From the NCBI GenBank assembly GCA_949752735.1, contig OX457042.1, positions 34,229,789 through 34,293,788 on the forward strand: a DNA stretch of 64,000 nucleotides, given 5' to 3'. Positions 15,301 through 25,687 of the stretch are shown one piece after another; within the stretch, counting starts at the first letter, position 1, and every line of letters begins with the position of its first letter. Under the pieces are notes generated by a model. That model saw nothing but the letters and a program-made list of their open reading frames with translations. It was not told the origin of the DNA and searched no databases. The DNA comes from Lumbricus terrestris. Taxonomy: Eukaryota > Annelida > Clitellata > Crassiclitellata > Lumbricidae. Position numbers and translations under genes: made by a program.

Positions 15301-18300
15301 TATCAACCATTACATGAAAATAATGTGGTTTCTGCCTGTTTTAGTAAGAAAAAATAATAATAAGCTAAAAAATGCGCTATAACAAGCCACTCTTAAATAC
15401 ACTTGTGGTCGCTTACAACATTTATAATTGAATTATAATTGAGTATTAATTTTAGAACTTTATCAAAATTCCTTGATTAAAATAATTTGTTTTATTATAA
15501 TAATAAAATTATTATGCTAAGAATAATTTTCCCGACCAAAGGAACATGTTACAGATTGTAAGAAAGATACGATTTTCCTAGGATATAATTTTTAATCATG
15601 TATTCTGCACACCTTCGGTTAGCATTCTTTGCGTGAATAAATAACTATAATCGCTCTAACGCAAGGCGTGAGTAGATAGAACCTTTGCGCATTTCAAAAT
15701 GTTTCGGAATCTGAAGATAGATAAAAACTTACTTCCTCATAATTTATGGATTTTGGAAAACAGATCGTTTCCCCTAGTTGGAATGATGAAATCTTTTAAG
15801 TATTTTGTGTCTCCGAACCTGAAAAATAAATGTTTTTGAGAGAAAGTACGCAAAATGATAACTTTATGACGGGAGATAGGCCTAGCCTATGCCTAGAACC
15901 TCCGCAAATCCAAAATATTTTTAGATCTGAAGATAGATCGTTTTATAACGACTTAGATATGCGGTTCATAATTATCTCTTAAATTATTATCAACCATTAC
16001 ATGAAAATAATGTGGTTTCTGCCTGTTTTAGTAAGAAATAATAATAATAAGCTTTAAAAAATGCGCTATAACAAGCCAATCTTAAATACGCTTGTGGTCG
16101 CTTACAACATTTATAATTGAATTATAATTGAGCATCAATTTTAGAATTTTATCAAAATTTCTTGATTAAAATAATTTGTTTTATTATAATAATAAAATTA
16201 TTATGCTAAGAATAATTTTCCCGATCAAAGCAATATGCTACAGATTGTAAGAAAGATACGATTTTCCTAGGATATAATTTTTAATCACGTATTCTGCACA
16301 CCTTCGGTTAGCATTCTTTGCGTGAATAAATAACTATAATCGCTCTAACGCGAATTTGTGAAGTGTGCAAAGGTTCTATCTAGATAGAACCTTTGCACAC
16401 TTCACAAATAGATCATTGGAGATAATTATCTCTAATATTCAAATAGTTGCTGTTTCGTTATTTGTACTCAGAACGATATAATCTTTGCACATTTCAAGCA
16501 TCACATTGGTAGCAATAAAATAAAACAATAAAACGCTTTTTGAAAAATTTGGAGTTAGAACCCTTGCACTCTAAACAGACGATATGCTCAGCGTCTTGGA
16601 GCTGGAAGGGTGCGGGTTCAAATCCACCTCAAACTACAACGTGTGGACACCGAGTTAGTTCTTCACTTTCAATTGCTCATGCTCTTCGGTGTGAAACTCC
16701 GATTCAGTGTGCGTGGGCAGTGTTTAATCTAGACGTCTCTGGGGGGGGAACTTTCCCCCCCCCAGGATTGACATTTCCCCCCCAGAAAAATTTGACGAAA
16801 TGATATTGTTTTAGTTACTGTTTTCATCATTGTTTTACATGAAGTGTTATAATATACCGTGATATTATTTATTATTATAATATGATTATAATGACACTAT
16901 TTACTACTATAATATATGATACTATCATTTTAAGATGACTCCTTAAAATGCAGCCATTGCAATGTGGAAATTCAAAAAGTTTCTAATGGGTCACTGAAGA
17001 AGTACAGCTATCTTGTCAAGACGACACCTTAAAATGCTGCCATTGCAATGTGGAAATTCAACAATTTTCTAATGAGCCACTGAAAAAGTACAGATATATT
17101 TTGTTAAGACGACACCTTAAAATGCTGCCATTGCAATGTGGAATTTCAAAATTTTTCTAATGGGCCACTGAAAAAGTACAGCTATTTTGTTAAGATGACA
17201 CCTTAAAATGCTGTCACTGCAATGTGGAAATTCAAAAACTTTCTAATGGGCCACTGAAAAAGTACAGCTATTGTGTTAAGACGACACATTAAAATGCTGC
17301 CATTGAAATGTGGAAATTCAAACATTTTCTAATGGGTCACTGAAAAAGTACAGGTATTTTGTGAAGATGACACCTTAAAATGCTGCCATTGCAATGTGGA
17401 AATTCAAACATTTTCTAATGGGTCACTGAAAAAGTACAGGTATTTTGTGCAGATGACACCTTAAAGTGCTGCCATTGCAATGTGGAAATTCAAAAATTTC
17501 CTGATGAGGCTCTGAAAAAGCACAGGTATTTTGTGAAGATGACACCTTAAAATGCTGCCATTGCAATGTGGAAATTCAAAAATTTTCTAATGGGCCACTG
17601 AAAAAGTAGGCCTACAGCTATTGTGTTAAGACAACACAGTAAAATGCTGCCATTGAAATGTGGAAATTCAAACATTTTCTAATGGGTCATTGAAAAAGTA
17701 CAGGTATTTTGTGAAGATGACACCTTAAAATGCTGCCATTGCAATGTGGAAATTCAAAAAGTTTCTGACGAGGCTCTGAAAAAGTACAGGTATTTTGTGC
17801 AGATGACACCTTAAAATGCTGCCATTGCAATGTGGAAATTCAAAAAATTTCTGATGAGGCTCTGAAAAAGTGCAGGTATTTTGTGAAGATGACACCTTGA
17901 AATGCTGCCATTGCAATGTGGAAATTCAAAAAATTTCTGATGAGGCTCTGAAAAAGTACAGGTATTTTGTTAAGACGACACCTTAAAATGCTGCCATTGC
18001 AATGTGGAAATTCAAAAAGTTTCTGATGAGACTCTGAAAAAGTACAGGTATTTTGTGAAGATGACACTTTAAAATCCTGCCATTGCAATGTGGAAATTCA
18101 AAAAATTTCTGACGAGGCTCTGAAAAAGTACAGGTATTTTGTGAAGATGACACCTTAAAATGCTGTCATTGCAATGTGGAAATTCAAAAAGTTTCTGATG
18201 GGGAGGGGGCACATCTTCTCCCCATACCCCTCCCGGTCTTGGCGCTACGCTCCTCACGAGCGTCCTTCGGACGCTCAATTGTCTCCCCCCCAGAAACCTG

Positions 18301-21300
18301 AATCCCCCCCAGAGGGCGGGGACTAGATTAAACACTGGTGCGTGGGTGTAGTCGGGAGCGCCTACGACTAGCAATCCTGAAGGGACGCTATAACAGGTGC
18401 TCATTCATACATTCATTCATTCATTATATGGATTTATATAGCGTCTCTTCTAGGTGACAACACAGAGGCGCTCCCGACCTTAGCGCGCCCAAATAAAACT
18501 GTCTTAAGATGAGAGAGGAAGAGACAGAGAAGGATTTTTACAAAGAGAGCGGAGGGTCAGATGAAGACCATTCTAGGTTGAGGGTCCTACCACCGAGAAA
18601 GCACGGTTCTGCATAGTGGAAGTACGAGCAAAAGGGACTGAGAGCAGACTTTGTTCAGTCGAACGAAGGGAGCGGAAATGGTGAGAACTAAGAGTAGGGC
18701 TACAGAGTTCACAAAGGTAGGCAGGAGCAAGGCCTAGCATGCAGCGCCAGACTAGAGTAGATATCCTATACTCAATTCGTTGCGTGAGTGGGAGCCAGTG
18801 GATAACGTCACGCATATAGCTGGAGATGTGGCTAAATTTTGGTACGCGGCCATTAACGCGGGCTGCAGAGCGCAGGACGCGATCAAGACAGTTCAGATGG
18901 GCAATTGGTAGGCCAGCATAGAGAGAGCAGCAGTAGTCAAGCCGGGTGGTAATAAATGAATGGACAAGGGCTACAGCAGCAGTAGGAGTAAGCGAGTGAG
19001 CAACAGTGCGTAGTTGACGCAGTTGATAATAACAGGCACTGCTGAGTGAGTGAATGTGTGGAGCAAAAGTGAGCTCTTGGTCCAGAGTAACACCAAGGTC
19101 ACGGACTAAATCAGGAAAGTCATCAGCAATGGCTGTCATATCTAGCTTTCCCAGCTGCTGGCGGGTGCGATGCCAAATGAATTGAGTTTTTAAAGAGTTG
19201 AGGCGGAGTTGATTGGACGACATCCAAGTCCCCAAGGCTTCCATGGCAAAGTACATAGCCCGGACAGTCGCAACAGAGACAGAGGCACGGCAGTGCTGGT
19301 AGACTTGCACATCATCTGCATACAGATGTACTCGCTTAGTATGGGAGGCAAGAAGAGGTGCAAGATCTGAGGTAAGATTACGAAAAGAAGGGACCCAAGA
19401 CAGAGCCCTGTGGAAGACCGTAGGGAGCGGGGACCCAGAGGGACCTAGAGGGGCCATGGACCACACAAAAGGAACGATCACTAAGAAAGAATCTCAGCCA
19501 GCGGAGAAGAGTGCAGAGACCGAAGGATTATATGCACCCGTTCAAGTAAAATGTCATGGTCTACAGTGTCAAACGCTGCGCTAACGTCAAAAAGGGCTAA
19601 GAGAGTCAGCTGAGAACGATCGATGGCTCCGTAGAAATCAGAAAGGAGAAGTAATAAAATTATATATATATATATGCATACATACATAGATACATACATA
19701 CATACATGCATACATACATACATACTTAAATACATACATACATACACATACATTCATACATACATACATACATACATACATACATACATACAGTACATAC
19801 ATACATACATACATACATACATACATACATACATACATACATACATACATACATACATACATACAGTACATACATACATACATACATACATACATACATA
19901 CATACATACATACATACATACATACATACATACATACATACATACATACATTTACTGTTAGCTAGTTCAGCTGAGGTTCACCAGAAATGAACGCCTGTAT
20001 AATTATACTTAATCGTAAAATTCACAGCAACAATTACCGGTTCTATATTCCATATCAATTTCTCTTAAGTCACACCGAATTGAAAACACGGGCTTAAAAG
20101 AATTTTAAAAAAGACTCAGAAGAACTGGAAAAGGTGGAGGAATTGGAAGAGGAATAGAAGAATAGAAGAATCAACGAAAGAAGTTCAGGACAGGAGAAAG
20201 ACGACAAGAAAGGAAGGAGAAGGAGATGGAGATAGAGGGGACGGGGTGGTAATGGAAAGAGGAGAGGAAGAAGTGTAGAAAGTTCTCTCCCGCCGTTTTA
20301 TGATCCATCAACAGTGGAGCTGAGTTGACTATAGTGGGGGATTGAAATCTGGGACCAAATTTCAGCCATGGACGAGATTTGAACCCCCAACGTCTGGATT
20401 GCAAAACAACTGAACTATCGAGCACCCCAATAGTAAATGCGAAACTAATTAGACCTACGCAGGCCGCGGTTTTGAGCACAACATGCAGCGAAATAAATAA
20501 ATCATAGTTATACCTACCAGTGATTCTTTGGGAATAAAATATCCAAGTACTTCGGTGTCTTTCATTGTAGAATGTGGTACTCCAAGCGGTGATACTGTGC
20601 GTCGTCTCAGCAACTCTAAGATCACAGCCTCTGCACAAGGCAAGTGAGGTTTATCATCCAGTGACGGAAACCTGCTTTCTGGTACCACATCATCAATTTC
20701 TCTCTGAAGACGAGACTGAATCTCTTTATGATTGGCCAATTCCACCATTGCCCATTGCAACACTGAAGACAATGATTCCAGACTCGCAAAACACAGATCT
20801 CTCAAGATGTAGGCGAGGTCCTGGTGATTGTAATCAGGACCTTCGATTTCCAAGAATCTCTGCACGAATGTAGATTCGGTTTTATTCGCTTTGCTGACCT
20901 CAATTCCCTCTTCGATGGATCTCATCATATTTTTGTTGCATTGAGACAAAGCCTCAATATTCTTTCGAAAATTGGGCAGAAATCTTAACAGAGGAGCCAT
21001 GGACAAAACAAGATCTACTTTGTGCGAGAACTCTTTAGTATGCTTATGCAGTGCTCTTTGGTTGCTCTTCACTGATATAAATTGTTCACAGAACAGAATA
21101 CTCAGCACCACACTAGAAGTCGAACAGGCAAGCATGATTTTGGGATCAAAAGATTGTCCATTGGTCTTCACGATTTCTTCAATCATTGATTCCACTTCCT
21201 GAAGAATTCTAGTTTCAGCGACTCTTTTGTCTCCCAATCCAAATTCCTTCAGTATTGACAGACAAATCTTGTGGTATTTCTTGAAATTCTCGTTGTATCT

Positions 21301-23280
21301 TGCGAAAATTATACCTAGTAATAATGAACGTTGATTCCAGTTCGTGAAAATCAGCATTGAACCTACCATTTGCAACGTTTCACATGCACAGGGGTTCATG
21401 CGATTGTCAAAACCTAATGGGCAAACTAAGACTATCACAATAATTCGTTTGTGTTGAGTTGGCCTGTTTACAATGATGATGTGTTGAGACTCCATAACAT
21501 GAATAAAATTGATAGTTAATTGCAATACAAATAATTATCTTATAGGCCTTAAACGGTAAAGCACTGCAAAGTTCCGCCTTGTAACTATGATGATAATTAT
21601 CTCAATCCATGTCCAGTGATCCACCGTCGCAATATAGGCCTACTTATTGGTCTACGTGAATTTGGCTGATGGTATAAGCATCTTAAATTCACAGTTTGGT
21701 AAATCGATTTGCCTAATGATGGGAATATTATTCCATAATAACGTACCAAATGCATCTAGGCTTTATGTATGTATATATCACGAGAAAAGCCAATCGCGTC
21801 GATATTGCGATTTAAAATTCAGAGTATCATAATAATTAGCATCGTCAAGTCGTCTGCTGCAGCCTGCAGCAGACTGAGACTACTTGGGTTGAGATAATTA
21901 TCATAATTGTTACAAGGCGGCACTTTGCGATAATAAACAACTGAGGCATTAAACACTGGTTAGAAATTCTTTTATAATCTTGTGTATATCGGTTTATTCA
22001 ATTACTTCATTTAAATTATTGGTAATAATGATTTCATGCTAGTAGACTATAACTTATGGCAAATTGAAATCAATTAGCGGACACTTTCTAAATTATCAAT
22101 TCTTTAAGACATGATGTATAAGGAGTCTAACAATTAAGTAACGAGACATTGCTGTTATGACATATAAATCACCAGCTGCACTCTTGTTTGCCATGCAAAT
22201 GCAATGCAGTTGAACAATTCAATTCATTTATTGTAACCAACCATCAACATACACAAACATGTTTATACATGGACCACACAAAAGGAACGATCACTAAGAA
22301 AGAATCTCAGCCAGCGGAGAAGAGTGCAGAGACCGAAGATATCTAAGACTAACAAACCTCTTAGATCGGGATTGGTGACGTTCTTTTCTGTCCAAAACTC
22401 AAATCTGTCGGCGAAAGTTTCCGATTGCCTTAGAAAAGCTTCCGTTATCGCCTTCTTGTTATTCAAGATAATTGCCAGTCTGTAGCAATCGTTTAACGAT
22501 ATACGTCGTAATAAAAGCGATAACTTTGCACAAAGCATCAGACCGAACGAGAAGAGTCAAAGAAAACAGAGGTATAGCGCTACGGAAGATAAGAAGTGAT
22601 CGTGAGAATTAGAAGACCTTGACTCCCTAAAGTTATGGAGGGAAACCTCAAGAGAAGGCCATGGTCCGCCGAGCCAAAGCAGCGCTGACGCCATAACGAG
22701 CCATTAAGGACTAGGCGTACTACTAAAGCAAACAATAGATTTGACAAATGACCGAGGACAATAGAAATCATCCATTCGTACAAGTGGCAGTCAAAATGGT
22801 GGTGGTGGTGGTGGTGGTGGTGGTGGTGATGATGATGACGATGACGATGACGATGACGACGACGACGACGATGACGATGATGATGATGATGATGATGTCG
22901 ACGACGACGGCAACGATGAAGATGATGGTGACGAATATCTTTGCTGAAATTAGTATGCAAAGGACAAGTCATCGTCATCATCAAAGACATGGCTTGTGCT
23001 TATGCAGAAATTTTGAACGTAAATTAAGACCTTCCTACCTTCCTCCCATATTACATGACATCACAGGACCAAGTTTTTCTGCATATCTCATGAAGAAATC
23101 TGGAAGAGATCCCACTCCTTCTTGAAGAATGGAGATTATTAGTGATAGAATTGGTACTGAAGGTGGATAACGCTTGCCATCATCATTGGCTCCGATTCGC
23201 TTGATCAACACAACTATAAAGATGATTCCAATCGCTGCAACCGTTGCATTGACAACAGACAACTCACCTAGGTCAAACAT
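12190..23280 (-). CDS. Cytochrome P450 gene B (CYP2-clan-like), complete, five coding exons
   Basis: Proposed join on the minus strand: 23280-23039, 22479-22358, 21314-20518, 14550-14418, 12377-12190. This gives 1,482 nt, or 493 residues, the normal P450 length. All junctions are GT-AG and the phases fit. The product is an ER-anchored haem-thiolate monooxygenase that uses NADPH and O2. Order: signal anchor and PPSVP hinge; helix-C region FARYNENFKKYHK; I-helix CFASLESLSS; K-helix ELLRRR (ExxR); PERF motif in NFDPERFLD; haem loop FVLGKRSCLG (FxxGxRxCxG, with the Cys ligand). The I-helix has E-S where most family members, including C and D here, have E-T. Intron 3 (14551-20517) is swollen by nested repeats. 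Substrate unknown; CYP2-clan genes often act on xenobiotics or lipids. A pseudogene is unlikely, since no stop interrupts any exon. Confidence 0.88.
12378..12884. other. Intron 4 of gene B, mostly unassigned
   Basis: Around 12488 the sequence contains GGCGTCGCCCGGGG, related by inversion to the CCCGGGCAACGCCGGG motif at 47187. Otherwise it is C-rich decayed repeat. Confidence 0.4.
12885..13188. mobile_element. hAT-like MITE (304 bp)
   Basis: Ends CAAGGCCGTAGCCAGG and, inverted, CAAGGCCCTAGCTAGG. A perfect 8-bp duplication TTCTCAGC lies at 12877-12884 and 13189-13196. The interior repeats TTTCGGGGGTGTTT. It lies in intron 4 of gene B. Confidence 0.9.
13855..14179. mobile_element. MITE with GGGCGGAGA termini (325 bp)
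   Basis: Left CATGGGCGGAGACTT and right AAATCTCCGCCCAAG form imperfect inverted ends, resembling the 5462 and 30655 elements. I could not find a matching target duplication. Internal text (AAGGTCATCAACTTTTTTG) is shared with the 5462 element. Confidence 0.55.
14418..14550 (-). CDS. P450 gene B exon 4 (PERF region)
   Basis: 133 nt, from the acceptor CTTTAG to the donor GTATGA. It encodes VLSNIYGAHMNPMTWKDSKN, then FDPERFLDTEGN, and ends AFVLG. It starts in phase 0 and ends after one base of Gly. Same size as 44508-44640 and 60094-60226. Confidence 0.9.
14986..16385. repeat. Tandem duplication of a ~700-bp unit inside the TA element
   Basis: Two long copies start with AGAACCTTTGCGCATTTC at 14986 and 15678. 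A third start, AGAACCTTTGCACACTTC, lies at 16386, so the periods are about 692 and 708. The copies differ by scattered substitutions and small indels. Confidence 0.85.
16354..16409. repeat. Perfect 56-bp palindrome
   Basis: Two 28-bp arms without spacer, 16354-16381 and 16382-16409, centred on TCTAGA. The arms contain GCAAAGGTTCTA, related to the element's own TIR (GCAAGGGTTCTAA). This looks like a head-to-head joint of two element ends. Confidence 0.9.
16930..18200. repeat. 86-bp minisatellite, about 15 units
   Basis: Units contain AAAATGCTGCCATTGCAATG, then GAAATTCAAA, CACTGAAAAAGTACAG and GACGACACC. Starts recur near 16945, 17031, 17118, 17203 and so on to 18158. The minus-strand ORFs across it are simply the repeat read in frame. 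Confidence 0.95.
17607..17614. other. TAGGCCTA insertion scar in one minisatellite unit
   Basis: Neighbouring units read AAAAAGTACAGCTA; this one reads AAAAAGTAGGCCTACAGCTA. Six bases (GGCCTA) were added at a TA. Confidence 0.9.
18405..19670 (-). pseudogene. L2/CR1-like LINE, 3' half of reverse transcriptase, frameshifted
   Basis: The upstream frame (to 19481) has motif A, FDVSAAFDTVDHDIL. The next frame (18573-19481) has LYADDVQVY, then NQLRLNSLKTQFIW and SRLDYC-like TTRLDYCCSLYAGLP, and ends in AFSVVGPSTWNGL. The two frames differ, so at least one frameshift separates motif A from the YADD block, and motif B is degraded. The 3' end carries GCGCTCCCG, a TATATAGCG hairpin-like segment and an ATTC repeat tail near 18410-18440. 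Lies in intron 3 of gene B. Confidence 0.85.
19675..19950. repeat. (CATA)n microsatellite
   Basis: About 275 bp of tetranucleotide, broken by two CAGTA interruptions. It abuts the truncated 5' end of the LINE fragment. ORFs here are artefacts. Confidence 0.95.
20282..20450 (-). mobile_element. tRNA-derived SINE fragment
   Basis: On the minus strand: GGGTGCTCGATAGTTCAGTT (A-box region), then GGGGGTTCAAATCTCG (B box), then non-tRNA sequence. The spacing is tRNA-like, but the stem pairing is poor and no functional tRNA is expected. Boundaries are approximate. Confidence 0.65.
20518..21314 (-). CDS. P450 gene B exon 3 (helices C to K)
   Basis: 797 nt, acceptor TACTAG at 21316-21315 and donor GTAGGT at 20517. 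It encodes FARYNENFKKYHKICL, then the I-helix LCFASLESLSSVLQWAM, then LLRRR, and ends at FIPKESL. An unusually large fused exon, identical in size to gene C's (45355-46151). Confidence 0.92.
22263..22345 (-). pseudogene. Short L2/CR1-like RT fragment
   Basis: This 80-bp piece is nearly identical to 19450-19530 of the LINE in intron 3, encoding RFFLSDRSFCVV. It lies in intron 2 of gene B, just after exon 2. Confidence 0.75.
22358..22479 (-). CDS. P450 gene B exon 2
   Basis: 122 nt, encoding LAIILNNKKAITEAFLRQSE, then TFADRFEFWTEK and NPDLR. Acceptor CTACAG, donor GTTTGT. It begins with the last base of an Arg codon and ends with the first base of a Gly codon. Confidence 0.88.
22796..22925. 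repeat. (GGT)n then (GATGAC)n microsatellite
   Basis: Trinucleotide and hexanucleotide purine-rich run in intron 1 of gene B. It corresponds to the ATG run in gene A. Poly-Val or poly-His ORFs here are not genes. Confidence 0.9.
23039..23280 (-). CDS. P450 gene B exon 1 (signal anchor)
   Basis: 242 nt from an ATG at 23280 to the donor GTAGGA. It encodes MFDLGELSVVNATVAAIGII, then the anchor and PPSVP. An acceptor-like TTACTTTTCAG directly precedes the ATG, suggesting a 5' UTR intron. Confidence 0.9.
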
Positions 23281-23434
23281 CTGAAAAGTAAAATGTAAAG
23301 TAGCTTCAGAAGTGGTAGAATATTTGATGCTGCGCTATGTATTTTTTTTCAAAAAGCTCTTCTCGTGAAAGAATTATGGCGTTGTTTATAGTTTTTGAAA
23401 CCTTTCGAAACGGTCTGTTGCATGCAATACTCAA

Positions 23435-23442
23435 TAGGCCTA
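23435..23442. other. TAGGCCTA insertion scar upstream of gene B
   Basis: Gene B reads CTCAATAGGCCTAATCTAAT; the gene A equivalent near 1895 reads CTCAATAATCTAAT. The difference is GGCCTA added at a TA. Confidence 0.9.
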
Positions 23443-23599
23443 ATCTAATGAGCATCTCGTTTAGCCCCAGGGATAGTAGGGTCTGTTATCAAAGTCTTTT
23501 CAAAGGGTAATTGCATGATTCTATTTCAGTCCATTTCTTTGGTATACAGTTAAGTTACATTTAAATGTTTTAATGGTAATTAGATTCTTAGAGACTTAC

Positions 23600-23710
23600 C
23601 TTTGCAGAAACAGTAATCGATAACCAGATACAACTTGGATAGTTATAAAAGAACGAGGATACTGATAACATGAAATAGCGATCAGTCCTATATGTACGCT
23701 TTGAGCTAAT
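23600..23710 (-). other. Putative non-coding 5' exon of P450 gene B
   Basis: Conserved with 2532-2640 upstream of gene A. It ends CTGCAAAG with donor GTAAGT, 319 bp before the acceptor at the start codon. The 5' limit is unknown. Confidence 0.38.
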
Positions 23711-24739
23711 TGGTTTTTATAAGGCGACTGCAAACGTCAAGCCTGTTACCTCCTCTTTGAGAAGCTTTCATACTCCGCAACATTGAATAATTTATTGTGT
23801 CACTTGCAATGCCCTGTCGTAGGCCAGTGCTTAACAGAGCAACGCAAGCCAACGATGCATACACACTCTGTTGAATGTAGCATAACATAACATGGGCATG
23901 AAGTGGTTCAGAAGACTGTAGTCTGTGTTAGAACCACCGCAATGTACATTGTACAATGCCGTTTTATACTACACTGTGGTTCAATAAAAAAAAATAAGCC
24001 AAACTGTTTTCATATAAGCTTATTTTCTCTAATGCCTGATAATTAATCATACTGAATCTTTCAAGATATTTAGCGTATTGATACAAGAATATGATTCCAG
24101 CTCATCATGCCATCAATTTGAACGGATAGAAAGATATGAATCTGTCAACTTCATCTGCCGAAATTCAAGTTTTCTGCAAGTCTTTTATGGTGTTCGTTGT
24201 GGTTTCGACGCTTGATAGTTCTCATACATTTGGTCATTAGTGATTCTGAGTAAATATTAACGGAGTCTATCATCGCAACGTTCTGCTGTCACAACATCTT
24301 TAGACATTAGACTTTTTACTGATCCCATTGCAATTATGCATACATGTAACTATTTAAGTATAAACATTGGAGGAATGACCTGAGGGATCGTGAAGAGCGA
24401 CGGACGTGTGCATAGGCGTAGGGGACATTTCAGCAGTGAGGGGGCAAAAATTTTACTTTTGCCCGAAAAATTAAACCCGGAATAATTGACGTCGTGCACA
24501 CATAGCCAATAGCCATCTCTGTTCTTGCACCCACACCCGGGGACAAGGGGCAAATACACCGGGGCCCGGCCATATTATAGGAACCAGGCTGGGTAATTTT
24601 AGGCATAGACTATATGCAAATTTATTATGTAGCCTATGTAGGCCTATACACATTCCTGACGCTTAACCAGTTCAAACTTCACACGAGCAACTTATTAAAT
24701 TCATAATTGTAGATTGTTTTGTATTGTATCTAATCATCT

Positions 24740-25385
24740 ACAAAGCGCCTCAATAGGGTGAACCGTTCAAAGCCGCTCCTAGTACGCAAGACCATGTTCG
24801 AAGACGCATGTTTTAAGAGGATATAAGGAAGAAGAGAGACTGCCGGAGAAAGTGTAGTGCGAACGCAAGGAGAAAGCTCATTTCAAAGAGAAGGACCAAT
24901 TGGGGCAAATGATCAAGACTGAGCCATTGCAGTTCTAGAAGGCGGAAGCAAGAGTCAAGTCTGTTAAATGAACGAAGTGGGCAGTTGGAGGAAGCTGAGT
25001 GAGGCCTTGTAGAAGTTATAGTATAACGTCGGTTAGATATTTGGGGCAAATCCGGCTGAGCCTTGAAGATCAGAGTGAGGAATTTAGATTGTATGTGAGC
25101 ACGGAAAGGAAGCCAATGGGTGGAGACAGAACGGCAAGAGATCCTGAGACACCTAAATGAAAATAAGAGGAACGTGTGCTTTTGGAAATGTGCTCAGTTA
25201 AGGTATTATCCTTCCTGTAATATAAGTGAGCTATCAAGTGCAACACACTGATTCCGCACACTTGACAAGAAGAAAAAGATTGTAAATTTTCAGAGAGCAG
25301 ACCAAGATCTGCACGTTCAATGTTGATGATCGCAAGATTATCGTGTTTATTTTGCCTCATGACCAGTAGAAATTTAGATGTCATT
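24740..25385 (-). pseudogene. Decayed L2-like RT fragment carried inside the hAT element
   Basis: Minus-strand frames include EHISKSTRSSYFHLG and PHSASSN, then PLRSFNRLDSCF, with frame changes between them. The same remnant is at 53960-54600 in the sister element, so it was carried before the two copies separated. LINE assignment is by motif resemblance only. Confidence 0.45.
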
Positions 25386-25687
25386 CAGGCAGTGAATTCC
25401 GTGTTCTGTTGCACCTATAGTTTGCATGCTGTGAATTTCCCCAAATGAAACGAAAAGTCGCAATTTTCGGTCAAATTTCGGCTCTTGAATTTGCTGCGAC
25501 TCTAGCCATTATTTACCGTGATTTCAGAACTTTTTCGGGAATTTCTGCCATCCATAGTTGTTGTGAGCTAATATCTAACTCGATTCGGGCAAGATTTTCG
25601 GGCAAATTTCGGCTCTTGAATTTGTTTCGATTCTTGCCATTTTTTCGGGAATTTCTGCTATCAATGGTTATAAGTTAATATATAACT

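Larger units (their letters stand above)
14751..16582. mobile_element. TIR element with TA target duplication (1,832 bp)
   Basis: Inverted ends begin TCGTCTGTTTAGAGTGCAAG and continue to about 32 bp. TA dinucleotides flank both sides (14749-14750 and 16583-16584), and removing the element restores a SINE. No transposase frame is seen; the interior is AT-rich and duplicated. The TA duplication suggests a Tc1/mariner-type mobiliser; this is an inference. Confidence 0.75.
16718..18337. mobile_element. TIR element carrying a minisatellite (1,620 bp)
   Basis: 15-bp inverted ends CAGTGTTTAATCTAG. The flanking 9-bp repeats GTGCGTGGG lie at 16709-16717 and 18338-18346. CAGTG ends suggest a hAT-like element, although the duplication reads 9 rather than 8. 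Long G and C runs sit just inside both ends. The body is almost entirely the 86-bp minisatellite. Confidence 0.85.
14731..18400 (+). mobile_element. tRNA-derived SINE split into three pieces by two later elements
   Basis: Pieces: about 14731-14750, 16583-16717 and 18338-18400. Joined in order they follow the layout of the SINE at 61700-61905: GGTGTAG A-box region, B box GGTTCAAATCC near 16615, TTCACTTTCAATTGC core, then the AAGGGACGCTATAACA tail. The two gaps are a TA-flanked element (14751-16582) and a 9-bp-flanked element (16718-18337). The 5' limit is approximate. Confidence 0.75.

Noticed and set aside
16930..18200. Possible CRISPR-like array
   Set aside because: Units are contiguous 86-bp repeats without distinct spacers, in a eukaryotic intron.
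17725..18404. Minus-strand ORFs of 63-111 codons with repeated HCNGSILRCHLHK
   Set aside because: They are the 86-bp minisatellite in frame; period and repeats explain them fully.
22580..22990. 136-codon His-rich ORF
   Set aside because: Trinucleotide repeat in intron 1 of P450 gene B.
24413..24422. TAGGC start of the CATAGGCGTAGG ends as a TA-flanked transposon
   Set aside because: The perfect 8-bp duplication outside the CA...TG at 53662-55283 fits hAT better than a TA duplication.
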